The translations under genes were made by a program, and so were the position numbers. A DNA stretch of 20,994 nucleotides from Usitatibacter sp035624355 (lineage in GTDB: Bacteria > Pseudomonadota > Gammaproteobacteria > Burkholderiales > Usitatibacteraceae), in assembly GCA_035624355.1 (NCBI GenBank), contig DASPRQ010000011.1:1-20994 (forward strand), written 5' to 3'. The notes under the pieces are model-generated. The model worked only from the letters and a program-made list of their open reading frames with translations, had not been told where the DNA came from and ran no database searches. Of this stretch, positions 14,544 through 20,994 are shown one piece after another (positions within the stretch are counted from its first letter, which is position 1; each line of letters begins with the position of its first letter).

Positions 14544-15299
14544 ATGAATCCATCCGATTTCGCCGTGGCCGCCGCGGCGCCCGCGGAAGCCGCCGAGCCG
14601 CCCACCCCTGCGGTGCGGCTGCGCGACGTGGCCAAGACCTACCGCACGGGCCAGGTGGACGTGCCGGCCCTGCGCGGCATCAGCCTCGACATCCCCTACC
14701 ACCGCTTCTCGATGGTGGTCGGCGCCTCGGGCAGCGGCAAGTCGACCCTCCTCAACCTCATCGGGTGCATCGACGCGCCGACGCGCGGGACGGTCGAGGT
14801 CTGCGGCCAGGCCGTCGCCGATCTCGACGACGACCGCCTCGCCGATTTCCGCGCGCGCAACATCGGCTTCATCTTCCAGACCTTCAGCCTCGTGCCGGTC
14901 CTCTCGGCCTACGAGAACGTCGAGTACCCGCTGGCGCTGGTGGGAACGCCGCAGGCGGAGCGCCGCCGCCGCACCGAGGAGCTCCTCGAGGCGGTGGGCC
15001 TCTCCCCGCTCGCGCGTCGCAGGCCCAACGAGCTTTCGGGCGGGCAGCGCCAGCGCGTGGCGATCGCGCGCGCGCTCGTGAAGGCGCCGCAGATCGTGCT
15101 CGCCGACGAGCCGACCGCGAACCTCGATTCCGAGACGGGCGCCGCGATCATCGAGCTCATGCACCGCGTGCAGGCGCGCTCGCGCACCACCTTCGTGTTC
15201 GCGACGCACGATCCGCAGCTCATGTCGCAGGCGGACGAGATCTTCGCGATCCGCGACGGCACGCTCGTCGAGCATCGCCCCGGAAGGAGCGCGCCATGA
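14544..15299 (+). CDS. ABC transporter ATP-binding protein, LolD/MacB type
   Basis: This 251-residue ATPase powers the adjacent permease. After an alanine-rich start it has the full motif set: Walker A GASGSGKST (residues 60-68), Q-loop FIFQTFSLVPVLSAYENVEY with Gln112, signature LSGGQRQRVAIARAL (164-178), Walker B IVLADEPTANLDSETG (184-199) and switch His222 in FATHDP. The YENVEYPL and SGGQRQRVAIARAL spelling is that of the LolD/MacB/FtsE group, which drives mechanotransmission rather than channel transport. The ATG at 14544 has GGAG 8 bases upstream. The gene overlaps the permease start by 4 bases (ATGA), so they are coupled. It is the first gene of a four-gene operon. Confidence 0.95.
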   Translation: MNPSDFAVAAAAPAEAAEPPTPAVRLRDVAKTYRTGQVDVPALRGISLDIPYHRFSMVVGASGSGKSTLLNLIGCIDAPTRGTVEVCGQAVADLDDDRLADFRARNIGFIFQTFSLVPVLSAYENVEYPLALVGTPQAERRRRTEELLEAVGLSPLARRRPNELSGGQRQRVAIARALVKAPQIVLADEPTANLDSETGAAIIELMHRVQARSRTTFVFATHDPQLMSQADEIFAIRDGTLVEHRPGRSAP

Positions 15300-16702
15300 A
15301 CCTCCTCCTCAAGACCGCCGCGCGCAACATCCTGCGCAACGCGCGCCGCTCGCTGATGACGGGATCCGCGGTCGCCGCGGGCGCCGCCGCGATGATGCTC
15401 TTCGGGGGATTCGTGAGCTACATCTTCGCCGGGCTCGAGACGATCAACGTGCAGCGCGTCGGGCACCTGAGCGTCTTCCGCAGCGGCTACTTCCTCTTCG
15501 GGAGCGGAAACCCGGCCGCCTACGGCATCGACGACTACCAGCACGTGATCGATCTCATCTCGAACGACGCCACGATCCGGCCGCTCCTCACCGTCGTGAC
15601 GCCCACCCAGTCGCTGGTCGGCATCGCGGGCAATTTCTCGGGCGGCGCCGAGGCGTCGAAGACGTTCCTCGGCGTGGGCCTCATTCCCTCGGCGCGCGAC
15701 CGCATGCGCATGTGGGACGAGCGCCACACCGGGCAGGTGCATCGGGCCGACAACCGGCTTTCCGATAGCGACGAGTCGCGGGGGATCGTCGGCGTCGGGC
15801 TCGCGCGCATCCTCGGACTCTGCGGGCCGCTGCACATCCCGCACTGCCCCGCCGCGCCCGTGGAAGGCGCCGGCAAGGCGCAAGCCCCGAAGCCGCGCGA
15901 GGACCTCGTGGACCTCGCGAAGCTCGAGTCCGCGCCCGGGGGCGCGAAGAAGGACGAGGCGCCCCAGCTCGAGCTCCTCGGCGCCACCGTCGGCGGCGCG
16001 CCCAACGTCGTGAGCCTCACGGTCGCCGGCGCCGAGCCGCAGGGCGTGCGCGAGCTGGACGACAACTACATCGCCATGCACCTCGCCCTCGCCCAGCAGC
16101 TCGTGTACGGGCGCGGCGAGCACAAGGTGACCGCCATCGTGCTGCAGCTGCATCGCAGCGAGGACGTGCCCCTGGTGCGCGCCCGTCTTCAGCAAATCTT
16201 CGCGGACCACCACCTGGACCTCGAGGTGCGCGACTTCCGCGACCTCTCGCCGTTCTACGTGCAGGTCGTGGCGATGTTCGGCACCATCTTCATCTTCATC
16301 TCGGCGGTGATGGGCGTGATCGTGCTCTTCGCCGTCGTGAACACGATGACCATGAACGTGATGGAGCGCACCAACGAGATCGGCACCATCCGGGCGCTCG
16401 GCGTGCGCCGCGGCGGCGTGCGCGCCCAGTTCATCCTCGAGGGAGCGCTCATCGGCGCGGTCGGCGCGACGATCGGGGCCCTCATCGCCCTCGCCGTCGC
16501 GGCGGCGGTGAACCACGCGGGCCTCACTTGGGTGCCGCCCGGCAACTCGGCTCCGACGCCCTTCCACGTCGACGTGGCGGACCGCCCGCTGCTCGTCCTC
16601 GGCACGTGGCTCGTGCTCACGCTGGTCGCGATGTCCGCCGCGCTCCTTCCCGCCAACCGCGCCGCTCGCCTTTCCGTCGTGGATGCATTGCGCCATGTTT
16701 GA
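15296..16702 (+). CDS. MacB/LolE-like (FtsX-family) ABC permease
   Basis: This 468-residue permease has the FtsX/MacB layout: TM1 at about residues 24-46, a large periplasmic domain (47-320), then three helices (about 325-350, 380-405 and 430-452). Family marks are ARNILRNARRSL at the start and NTMTMNVMERTNEIGTIRAL (349-368) with LGVRRGGVRAQF after TM2; the end is ANRAARLSVVDALRH. The periplasmic domain contains an unusual alanine/proline/lysine-rich insertion (about 185-225) preceded by two cysteines (176 and 184). Such permeases do not carry substrate through the membrane; they extract lipoproteins or push periplasmic substrates outward. With a LolA-like carrier downstream, a Lol-like role is likely. 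It overlaps both neighbours. Confidence 0.92.
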   Translation: MNLLLKTAARNILRNARRSLMTGSAVAAGAAAMMLFGGFVSYIFAGLETINVQRVGHLSVFRSGYFLFGSGNPAAYGIDDYQHVIDLISNDATIRPLLTVVTPTQSLVGIAGNFSGGAEASKTFLGVGLIPSARDRMRMWDERHTGQVHRADNRLSDSDESRGIVGVGLARILGLCGPLHIPHCPAAPVEGAGKAQAPKPREDLVDLAKLESAPGGAKKDEAPQLELLGATVGGAPNVVSLTVAGAEPQGVRELDDNYIAMHLALAQQLVYGRGEHKVTAIVLQLHRSEDVPLVRARLQQIFADHHLDLEVRDFRDLSPFYVQVVAMFGTIFIFISAVMGVIVLFAVVNTMTMNVMERTNEIGTIRALGVRRGGVRAQFILEGALIGAVGATIGALIALAVAAAVNHAGLTWVPPGNSAPTPFHVDVADRPLLVLGTWLVLTLVAMSAALLPANRAARLSVVDALRHV

Positions 16703-17468
16703 GCGACTCGCGAAGCTCGCCCTCGCCGCGGGGCTCGCGGTGCATGCGGCATCGGCCTTCGCCCAGAGCGCGCAGGAGATCGTGGCCGCCGCGGACAAGG
16801 TCCGCAACGCCCAGCAGCCCTTCCGCTCGACGCTCACCCTCACCGAGTACGTGCGCGGCGAGGAGCGCTCGAAGAGCGTGTTCGTCCTCTTCTCGAAGGA
16901 GGATCCCTCCGGGCATTTCCGCAACCTCCTCCAGTACGTGGAGCCGCCGCGCGACGCGGGCAAGCGCGTGCTCCTCGACGGGCAGTCGTTCTGGTTCTTC
17001 GACCCGGCCTCGCAGGCGAGCGTGCGCATCTCCGCCCAGCAGCGCCTCGTGGGACAGGCCGCGATCGGCGACGTGCTCACGGTGAACCTCGCCGTGGACT
17101 ACTCGGCGACGATCGCGGGGATCGAGGCGATCGACGACGCCGCGCGGCAGAAGCGCACCTGCTGGCACCTCGAGATGAAGGCCGCCACCGACACCGCGGT
17201 GTACAGCCGCGTCGAGTACTGGGTCGAGCAGGGCACCTTCCGTCCGGTGAAGGGCAAGTTCTACTCGGACAGCGGGCGGCTCCTGAAGATCATCTACTAC
17301 CGCGCCTTCGCCGAGCGCCTCGGCGCGGTGCGGCCGGCGGAGGCGGTGATCCTCGATGCCGTGGACAGCTCGCTCGCGACGATCGCGACCTTCGGCGAGT
17401 CGCGCTTCCAGGACGTTCCCGACGCGTGGTTCCAGCGCGATTACCTGCCGCGGCTGCAGATCCGGTGA
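16695..17468 (+). CDS. LolA-like periplasmic protein (outer-membrane lipoprotein-sorting type)
   Basis: This 257-residue protein has a signal peptide (MFERLAKLALAAGLAVHAAS, cleavage after AFA, residue 23). The mature domain has the LolA/LppX-like fold pattern of the family named outer membrane lipoprotein-sorting protein: EIVAAADKVRNAQQPFRST, then FLLQYVEPP-like blocks (HFRNLLQYVEPPRDAGKRVL), the WFFDPASQASVRIS strand, QRLVGQAAIGDVLTVNLAVD, and VEYWVEQGTFRPVKGKFYSD. These proteins hold a lipid moiety in a half-open barrel. The ATG at 16695 overlaps the permease by 8 bases; an ATG at 16683 would add four residues before the signal peptide. It probably takes cargo from the permease across the periplasm. 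The cargo is unknown. Confidence 0.85.
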   Translation: MFERLAKLALAAGLAVHAASAFAQSAQEIVAAADKVRNAQQPFRSTLTLTEYVRGEERSKSVFVLFSKEDPSGHFRNLLQYVEPPRDAGKRVLLDGQSFWFFDPASQASVRISAQQRLVGQAAIGDVLTVNLAVDYSATIAGIEAIDDAARQKRTCWHLEMKAATDTAVYSRVEYWVEQGTFRPVKGKFYSDSGRLLKIIYYRAFAERLGAVRPAEAVILDAVDSSLATIATFGESRFQDVPDAWFQRDYLPRLQIR

Positions 17469-18868
17469 GGCTCGCGGCCTTCGCGCTCGCGACACTCGCC
17501 TTCGCGGGCGCCGCGAGCGCCGACGACGAGAACAAGGACCTCGAGCTCATTCCGCGCGCGCCGCCGCAGGCCGCGCACGTGGCCCCCGCGCCCTCGCCGA
17601 TCTTCACCGGGAACGAGCGCGTGTACGTGGAGAACGCGCTCGCGTTCACGTCGCTGCGCGACGACCTTCTCGTCCCCTTCCCGCCCCCGCTTCCTCCCCG
17701 TTGGGAGGACCGGCTCTTCGCCGACGCGCGCCTGCAATGGCCGCTCGGCTCCACCGCGTTCGTCGCCTACAGCGGACGGCTCAACGTCGTGGCGCAGGAA
17801 GACCTGGGATTCCCGAATCGCGGAAACGTCACGCACGACCTGCGCGAGATCTATGCGAGCGTCGAGCCGCACCCGCGCGATTACCTCGACGCGGGCCGGA
17901 TCAACCTGAAGAGCGGCGTCGCGCTGGGATTCAATCCGACGGATTTCTTCAAGGCGCGCGCCGTGGTCGATCCGCTCACCGCGGATCCGAGCGTACTGCG
18001 CGAAGACCGCCTGGGAACGCTGATGGTGCGCGCCCAGCACGTGGGCGAGCGCGTATCGATCACCGCGGCCTACGCGCCGCGCGTGACCGACCCCGCGCCG
18101 CTCGCGGCCGATCCGTACCGCGGGTTCAGCCCGCTCTTCGGGCTCACGAACGCGGACGAGCGCTGGCTCGTGAAGGCGAGCGCGCAACTGGGCGAGGGGG
18201 TGAATCCCGAGGTGCTCGCGTATCGCGAGAACGGTCGCTGGAAGCTCGGCGCGAACCTCGCCCAGAGCGTGGGAAAGAGCACGGTCGCCTACCTCGAGTG
18301 GTCGGGAGGGCGGCGGCTCGGCATCGCCGACGAGGCCCTCGCGTTCGGTCGCGAGATCGGCGCCATTCCGCCCTCCGCCCCGGCCGCGATCACGCAGGGC
18401 GGCGAGGAGCGATTCATGAGCCAGGTTGCGGTCGGCGCCTCGTACACGACGGAAACGAAGATCACGTTCAACCTCGAGTACCACTACAACGAGGCCGGAT
18501 TCTCGCGCGCCGACTGGGAGCGCTGGTTCGCGGCGGGCGAGGGCCGCCCCGATTCTTCGCCCATCGCGCAGGAGCTGTGGTTCGTTCGCGGGTATGCGAG
18601 CGACCGGCAGGAGCCGCTGCAGCGCCACAGCGTCTTCCTGCGCGCCGACTGGGTCGATTTCCTCGTGCCCAAGCTCGAGCTCACCGGCTTCGTCCTCGCC
18701 GACGCGCAGGACGGGTCGACCTTCATGCAGGTCGAGGCCGACTACGCGCGCACCGACTTCTGGAGCTTCGGCTTCCTCGCCGGCGGCACCACCGGGGGCA
18801 GGCGCTCGAACTTCGGGAGCCTGCCGCGCGAGGCGAGCGTCCTCTTCACGGCGCGGCGGTATTTCTGA
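17465..18868 (+). CDS. Outer-membrane beta-barrel protein of the ABC/LolA-like operon
   Basis: The GTG at 17465 overlaps the LolA-like stop (GTGA). The 467-residue product has a short signal peptide ending ASA/DD (residues 19-20), a proline-rich N-terminal part, then many amphipathic strands (SVFLRADWVDFLVPKLELTG, FMQVEADYARTDFWSFGFLA). It ends LFTARRYF, with the C-terminal phenylalanine that the BAM complex recognises on outer-membrane barrels. No OmpA, TonB-plug or efflux motif is seen, and I cannot name the family with certainty. As last gene of a coupled operon with an ABC ATPase, permease and periplasmic carrier, it is a candidate outer-membrane acceptor or exit channel. A hairpin at 18877-18895 follows. 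Confidence 0.82.
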   Translation: MRLAAFALATLAFAGAASADDENKDLELIPRAPPQAAHVAPAPSPIFTGNERVYVENALAFTSLRDDLLVPFPPPLPPRWEDRLFADARLQWPLGSTAFVAYSGRLNVVAQEDLGFPNRGNVTHDLREIYASVEPHPRDYLDAGRINLKSGVALGFNPTDFFKARAVVDPLTADPSVLREDRLGTLMVRAQHVGERVSITAAYAPRVTDPAPLAADPYRGFSPLFGLTNADERWLVKASAQLGEGVNPEVLAYRENGRWKLGANLAQSVGKSTVAYLEWSGGRRLGIADEALAFGREIGAIPPSAPAAITQGGEERFMSQVAVGASYTTETKITFNLEYHYNEAGFSRADWERWFAAGEGRPDSSPIAQELWFVRGYASDRQEPLQRHSVFLRADWVDFLVPKLELTGFVLADAQDGSTFMQVEADYARTDFWSFGFLAGGTTGGRRSNFGSLPREASVLFTARRYF

Positions 18869-18876
18869 AGCCGGGC

Positions 18877-18895
18877 GCGAGGCGCGGCGCCTCGC
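18877..18895. terminator. GC-rich hairpin between convergent genes
   Basis: GCGAGGCGC and GCGCCTCGC are a perfect 9-base inverted repeat around one G, located 8 bases after the stop of the beta-barrel gene and 8 bases before the end of the convergent NnrU gene. It may end transcription in both directions; there is no T-run. Confidence 0.45.
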
Positions 18896-18902
18896 ATCGC
18901 GA

Positions 18903-19478
18903 TCACCCCAGGGGCGAGACGCCGAAGAGCCACTTGTGCAGGCCAAGCACGAAAGCCGCGTAGATCGCGAGCCCCGCGACGACACAGATGATCGTCCCGC
19001 GCGCCGTGCCGGGCGGATACACGGTTCCCGCGGCGCGATCCCTTTTCCTCGCCGCGCCGAAGCTCAGGACCGCCCACGCGAGAAAGCCGCCGAAGAGGAT
19101 CACGGCCGCGAGGCTGCCATTCGACAAGAGGTGGGCGAAGGCCCACAGCTTGACGCTGAGCACTTGCGGGTGGTGCAGCCGCGCCTTGATCGCGTTGCGC
19201 GGCACGCGGGCGGCCACGAAGATCACGAACACCGGGAGCATCAGCACGGCCGTGGCGTAGCGCATGAAGGCCGGCGGCTGCCAGAGCTGCATCCCGCCGT
19301 GTACCTGGATGTAGCCCCAGACCAGCAGCACGAACCCGACGATGGAGACGACGGAGTACGCGCCTTTCCATCGGTTCTCGCCGATGCGCGCGATCGTCTG
19401 CGTTCGCCAATCGTCCGCGAACACGCGAATCGAATGCAAGCCCAGGAACAGCAACAGACCGGCTATGTAGGCGACCAT
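18903..19478 (-). CDS. NnrU-family membrane protein
   Basis: This 191-residue integral membrane protein has about five helices. It carries NnrU-family marks: LLLFLGLHSIRVFADDWRTQ near the start, NRWKGAYSVVSIVGFVLLVW, IKARLHHPQVLSVKLWAFAH and LLSNGSLAAVILFGG. NnrU was first linked to nitric oxide and nitrite reduction in Rhodobacter, and the fold is shared with the plant carotene isomerase Z-ISO, which uses haem; the histidines HH and H in the central blocks fit that. No denitrification or carotenoid genes are in the window, so its role here is open. GGAG lies upstream of the ATG at 19478. The gene is divergent from the toxin-antitoxin pair. Confidence 0.92.
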   Translation of the reverse strand: MVAYIAGLLLFLGLHSIRVFADDWRTQTIARIGENRWKGAYSVVSIVGFVLLVWGYIQVHGGMQLWQPPAFMRYATAVLMLPVFVIFVAARVPRNAIKARLHHPQVLSVKLWAFAHLLSNGSLAAVILFGGFLAWAVLSFGAARKRDRAAGTVYPPGTARGTIICVVAGLAIYAAFVLGLHKWLFGVSPLG

Positions 19479-19571
19479 GGACAGCTCCGTCCCGATGGAG
19501 CGGGAGATTGTGCCATTTCCGCTTGCGGGGAGCCGGCCGCAGAGATGCCGTCACCTCGCCCGACCCCCGCC

Positions 19572-19611
19572 AGCCGTTTGGCTTTCCTTCGCATGCCATT
19601 TGGCATATAAT
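19572..19611 (+). promoter_or_regulatory. Toxin-antitoxin promoter and repeat operator
   Basis: A perfect TATAAT -10 box (19606-19611) ends 6 bases before the antitoxin ATG. Upstream, two direct copies of CC(G/A)TTTGGC (19574-19582 and 19596-19604) lie 22 bases apart, two helical turns. The second is part of the inverted repeat ATGCCA-TT-TGGCAT (19593-19606), which abuts the -10 box. The antitoxin probably binds here. The -35 box is poor. Confidence 0.58.
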
Positions 19612-19617
19612 GCGCGC

Positions 19618-20046
19618 ATGGGGTACATCATCGCCGCGCTCGGCGGCCCGAAGGTGGTCGCGGCCGAGCCCGCTACCGCCGGAGAGTGGGTGAGCCGCAT
19701 CGAGTCGGGCCTGCCTGCCGCATCCGCGCTCGCCTTCAAGGAGACGCTCGGCCTCACGAACGTGGAGCTTGCCGCGCTTCTCGGCGTGAGCGTCCGGACG
19801 CTGGCACGCTGGGACCCGGCCAAATCGAGGCTCGACCTCGTGAGCGGCGACCGCCTCGTGCGCTCGGCGCGGCTCTTCGCGATCGCCGCGGACGTGCTCG
19901 AGGATCGGGACGCCGCCGCACGCTGGATGAAGACGCCGCAGCGCGCGCTCGCGGGCGCCGTGCCGCTCCACCTGGCGGAGACGGACGTGGGCACGCGCGC
20001 GGTCGAGGCGCTGCTCGGCCGGATGGAGCACGGCGTCTATACCTGA
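19618..20046 (+). CDS. Antitoxin, ParS/Xre/MbcA family (DUF2384)
   Basis: This 142-residue antitoxin has an N-terminal helix-turn-helix (residues 37-66: FKETLGLTNVELAALLGVSV, then RTLARW) and the C-terminal ParS/MbcA toxin-binding domain (about 83-142). The latter shows AARWMKTPQRALAGAVPLHL, TDVGTRAVEALLGRMEHGVY. It neutralises the RES toxin encoded next and should repress the shared promoter. The stop overlaps the toxin ATG by one base (TGATG). The ATG at 19618 has no ribosome site and falls at the predicted transcription start after TATAAT, so the message may be leaderless. Length and domain order are normal for the family. Confidence 0.93.
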   Translation: MGYIIAALGGPKVVAAEPATAGEWVSRIESGLPAASALAFKETLGLTNVELAALLGVSVRTLARWDPAKSRLDLVSGDRLVRSARLFAIAADVLEDRDAAARWMKTPQRALAGAVPLHLAETDVGTRAVEALLGRMEHGVYT

Positions 20047-20498
20047 TGCAGGCGTTTCGCATCGTCAAGGAGAGGCACGTCCTCACGGCCTTCTCGGGCG
20101 ACGGCGCGCGTGCCTATGGAGGACGGTGGAACCGGCCCGGCGTGCCGATGGTGTACGCGGCGCAGACGCGGGCGCTGGCCGCGCTCGAGGCCCTGGCGCA
20201 CTTCGCCGGCGCCGAGCGCCGCATTCCGTTCGTCACGTTCGAGATCGACGTTCCCGATTCGCTCGTAGTCCGTCTCCCGCCCGCCGAGCTTCCCGCGGAT
20301 TGGCGCAGCGAGGAGCCGCGCTCGTCGACGCAGGACCTCGGGTCCGGGTGGCAGCTTCGCGGGGATTCGGTAGCGCTCCTCGTGCCTTCCGTCCTCATTC
20401 CCCAGGAATGGTGCCTGCTGTTGAATCCGGAGCATCCGGACACGCGGAAGGTGATGGTGCGGTATCCGGAACCGTTCCGGTTCGATGGGCGGCTGTAA
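20046..20498 (+). CDS. RES-domain toxin
   Basis: This 150-residue toxin has the RES family motifs: GARAYGGRWNRPGVPMVYAA with Arg27 and Tyr37, LAALEALAHF with Glu48, a Ser in the WQLRGDSVALLVPSVLIPQE segment, and LLLNPEHPD at the end. RES toxins (ParT, MbcT, Res) fold like ADP-ribosyltransferases and act on NAD: some phosphorolyse or hydrolyse it, and ParT modifies phosphoribosyl pyrophosphate synthetase. Which activity this one has is not visible. All key residues seem present, so it is probably active. The ATG overlaps the antitoxin stop by one base, giving tight coupling. Length is usual for the family. Confidence 0.93.
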   Translation: MQAFRIVKERHVLTAFSGDGARAYGGRWNRPGVPMVYAAQTRALAALEALAHFAGAERRIPFVTFEIDVPDSLVVRLPPAELPADWRSEEPRSSTQDLGSGWQLRGDSVALLVPSVLIPQEWCLLLNPEHPDTRKVMVRYPEPFRFDGRL

Positions 20499-20621
20499 CC
20501 CGTCCACGCACCGCCGACTTTTCTGCCCCTGTGGCAAACATCGAAAAGCGTGCTCCCCAGGCAATAGTTCCCTGTGCCGTCAGCGGGGCAAGGCATGCGG
20601 ACCCGCGATCCGTTCCGACTC

Positions 20622-20994
20622 CTAGTCGGCGGCCGCGGCGAGCGGAGTTCCGGCGGGCGCGCGCAGCGCATCCATCGCCGCCTCGACGCCTCCGCGCGCG
20701 TGCGGCACGCCGGCCTCCGCGAGCGCGAGCTCGATCGCCGCGAGCGAGCCGAGCAGCATCGGCTCGTTGAGGTCGCCCATGTGGCCGATGCGGAACACGC
20801 GCCCCTGGAGGTCGCCCAGGCCGCGTCCGAGCGCGACGCTGTAGCGATCCTGAACGATCGTGCGCACGCGGTCGGCGTCGTGACCGGCCGGCACGAGCAC
20901 CGCGGTGAGCGAATCCGAGGCGAAGCCGGGATCGAGCGAATAGATCTCCGGCCCGCCGCCCTTGGCCCACGTTCGCACGCAGGCGCGCGTCGCG
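20622..20994 (-). CDS. Class V aminotransferase (alanine/serine-glyoxylate type), 3' part
   Basis: Only the last 123 residues are in the window; the gene runs past its right end. The visible part has the C-terminal domain of PLP-dependent class V aminotransferases: SLTAVLVPAGHDADRVRTIV, YSVALGRGLGDLQGRVFRIG, HMGDLNEPMLLGSLAAIELA and the final AGVPHARGGVEAAMDAL. The GRVFRIGHMGD block holds the arginine that binds the substrate carboxylate. Such enzymes transaminate glyoxylate with alanine or serine. The catalytic PLP lysine lies outside the window. The stop TAG at 20622-20624 falls in a 6-base inverted repeat CCGACT-CCT-AGTCGG. The gene is convergent with the RES toxin gene, with 123 bases between them. 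Confidence 0.92.
   Translation of the reverse strand, partial: ATRACVRTWAKGGGPEIYSLDPGFASDSLTAVLVPAGHDADRVRTIVQDRYSVALGRGLGDLQGRVFRIGHMGDLNEPMLLGSLAAIELALAEAGVPHARGGVEAAMDALRAPAGTPLAAAAD

Noticed and set aside
14909..17080. A 723-residue minus-strand frame antisense to the ABC ATPase, permease and carrier
   Set aside because: It has His/Glu/Arg-rich shadow composition, no recognisable domain and covers three well-supported genes.
20615..20629. Inverted repeat CCGACT-CCT-AGTCGG as terminator
   Set aside because: The stem has only 6 bases, overlaps the aminotransferase stop and has no T-run; it is too weak to call.

Overview
The window is a GC-rich chromosomal segment (third codon positions almost all G or C) from a Gram-negative bacterium. 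An RND efflux pump, Lol-like envelope genes, lipobox and signal-peptide proteins, a pirin remnant, NnrU and a ParS/RES toxin-antitoxin pair together fit a betaproteobacterium-like organism. That placement is an inference from gene content, not from a marker gene. Genes are packed tightly, and once the small genes are counted no gene-free stretch exceeds about 225 bases. No rRNA, tRNA, insertion sequence or CRISPR array was seen.

Layout. 1-1184: a pirin gene reduced to its two ends, and two small exported proteins of unknown function. 1401-7433 (minus): a complete MexEF-OprN/OqxAB-type efflux operon (fusion protein, RND pump, outer-membrane lipoprotein), tailed by two tiny single-helix membrane proteins of 31 and 33 residues. 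7434-7647: a regulatory region with three copies of a TGTA-N8-TACA operator and two minus-strand promoters. It faces a divergent TetR repressor gene (7648-8313). 8421-10522: a YCII/DGPF protein, a 32-residue membrane protein, a DUF899 thioredoxin-fold protein and a divergent PhnB-like VOC protein. 10537-13852: an ABC1/UbiB-type kinase, a two-gene membrane-protein operon, and a bactofilin-like repeat protein with a membrane domain.

13880-18868: a second TetR gene, divergent from a four-gene operon of ABC ATPase, MacB/LolE-like permease, LolA-like periplasmic carrier and outer-membrane beta-barrel. All four genes overlap by 4-8 bases. The set looks like a self-contained trans-envelope export route, controlled by GGTACC-pair operators that overlap its promoter. 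18903-20994: an NnrU-family membrane protein, a ParS/Xre-RES toxin-antitoxin pair with a probably leaderless message, and the 3' end of a class V aminotransferase.

The most distinctive elements are the four-gene ABC/LolA-like/beta-barrel cassette, the duplicated promoter-operator units of the efflux operon, and the two tiny membrane proteins attached to that operon.
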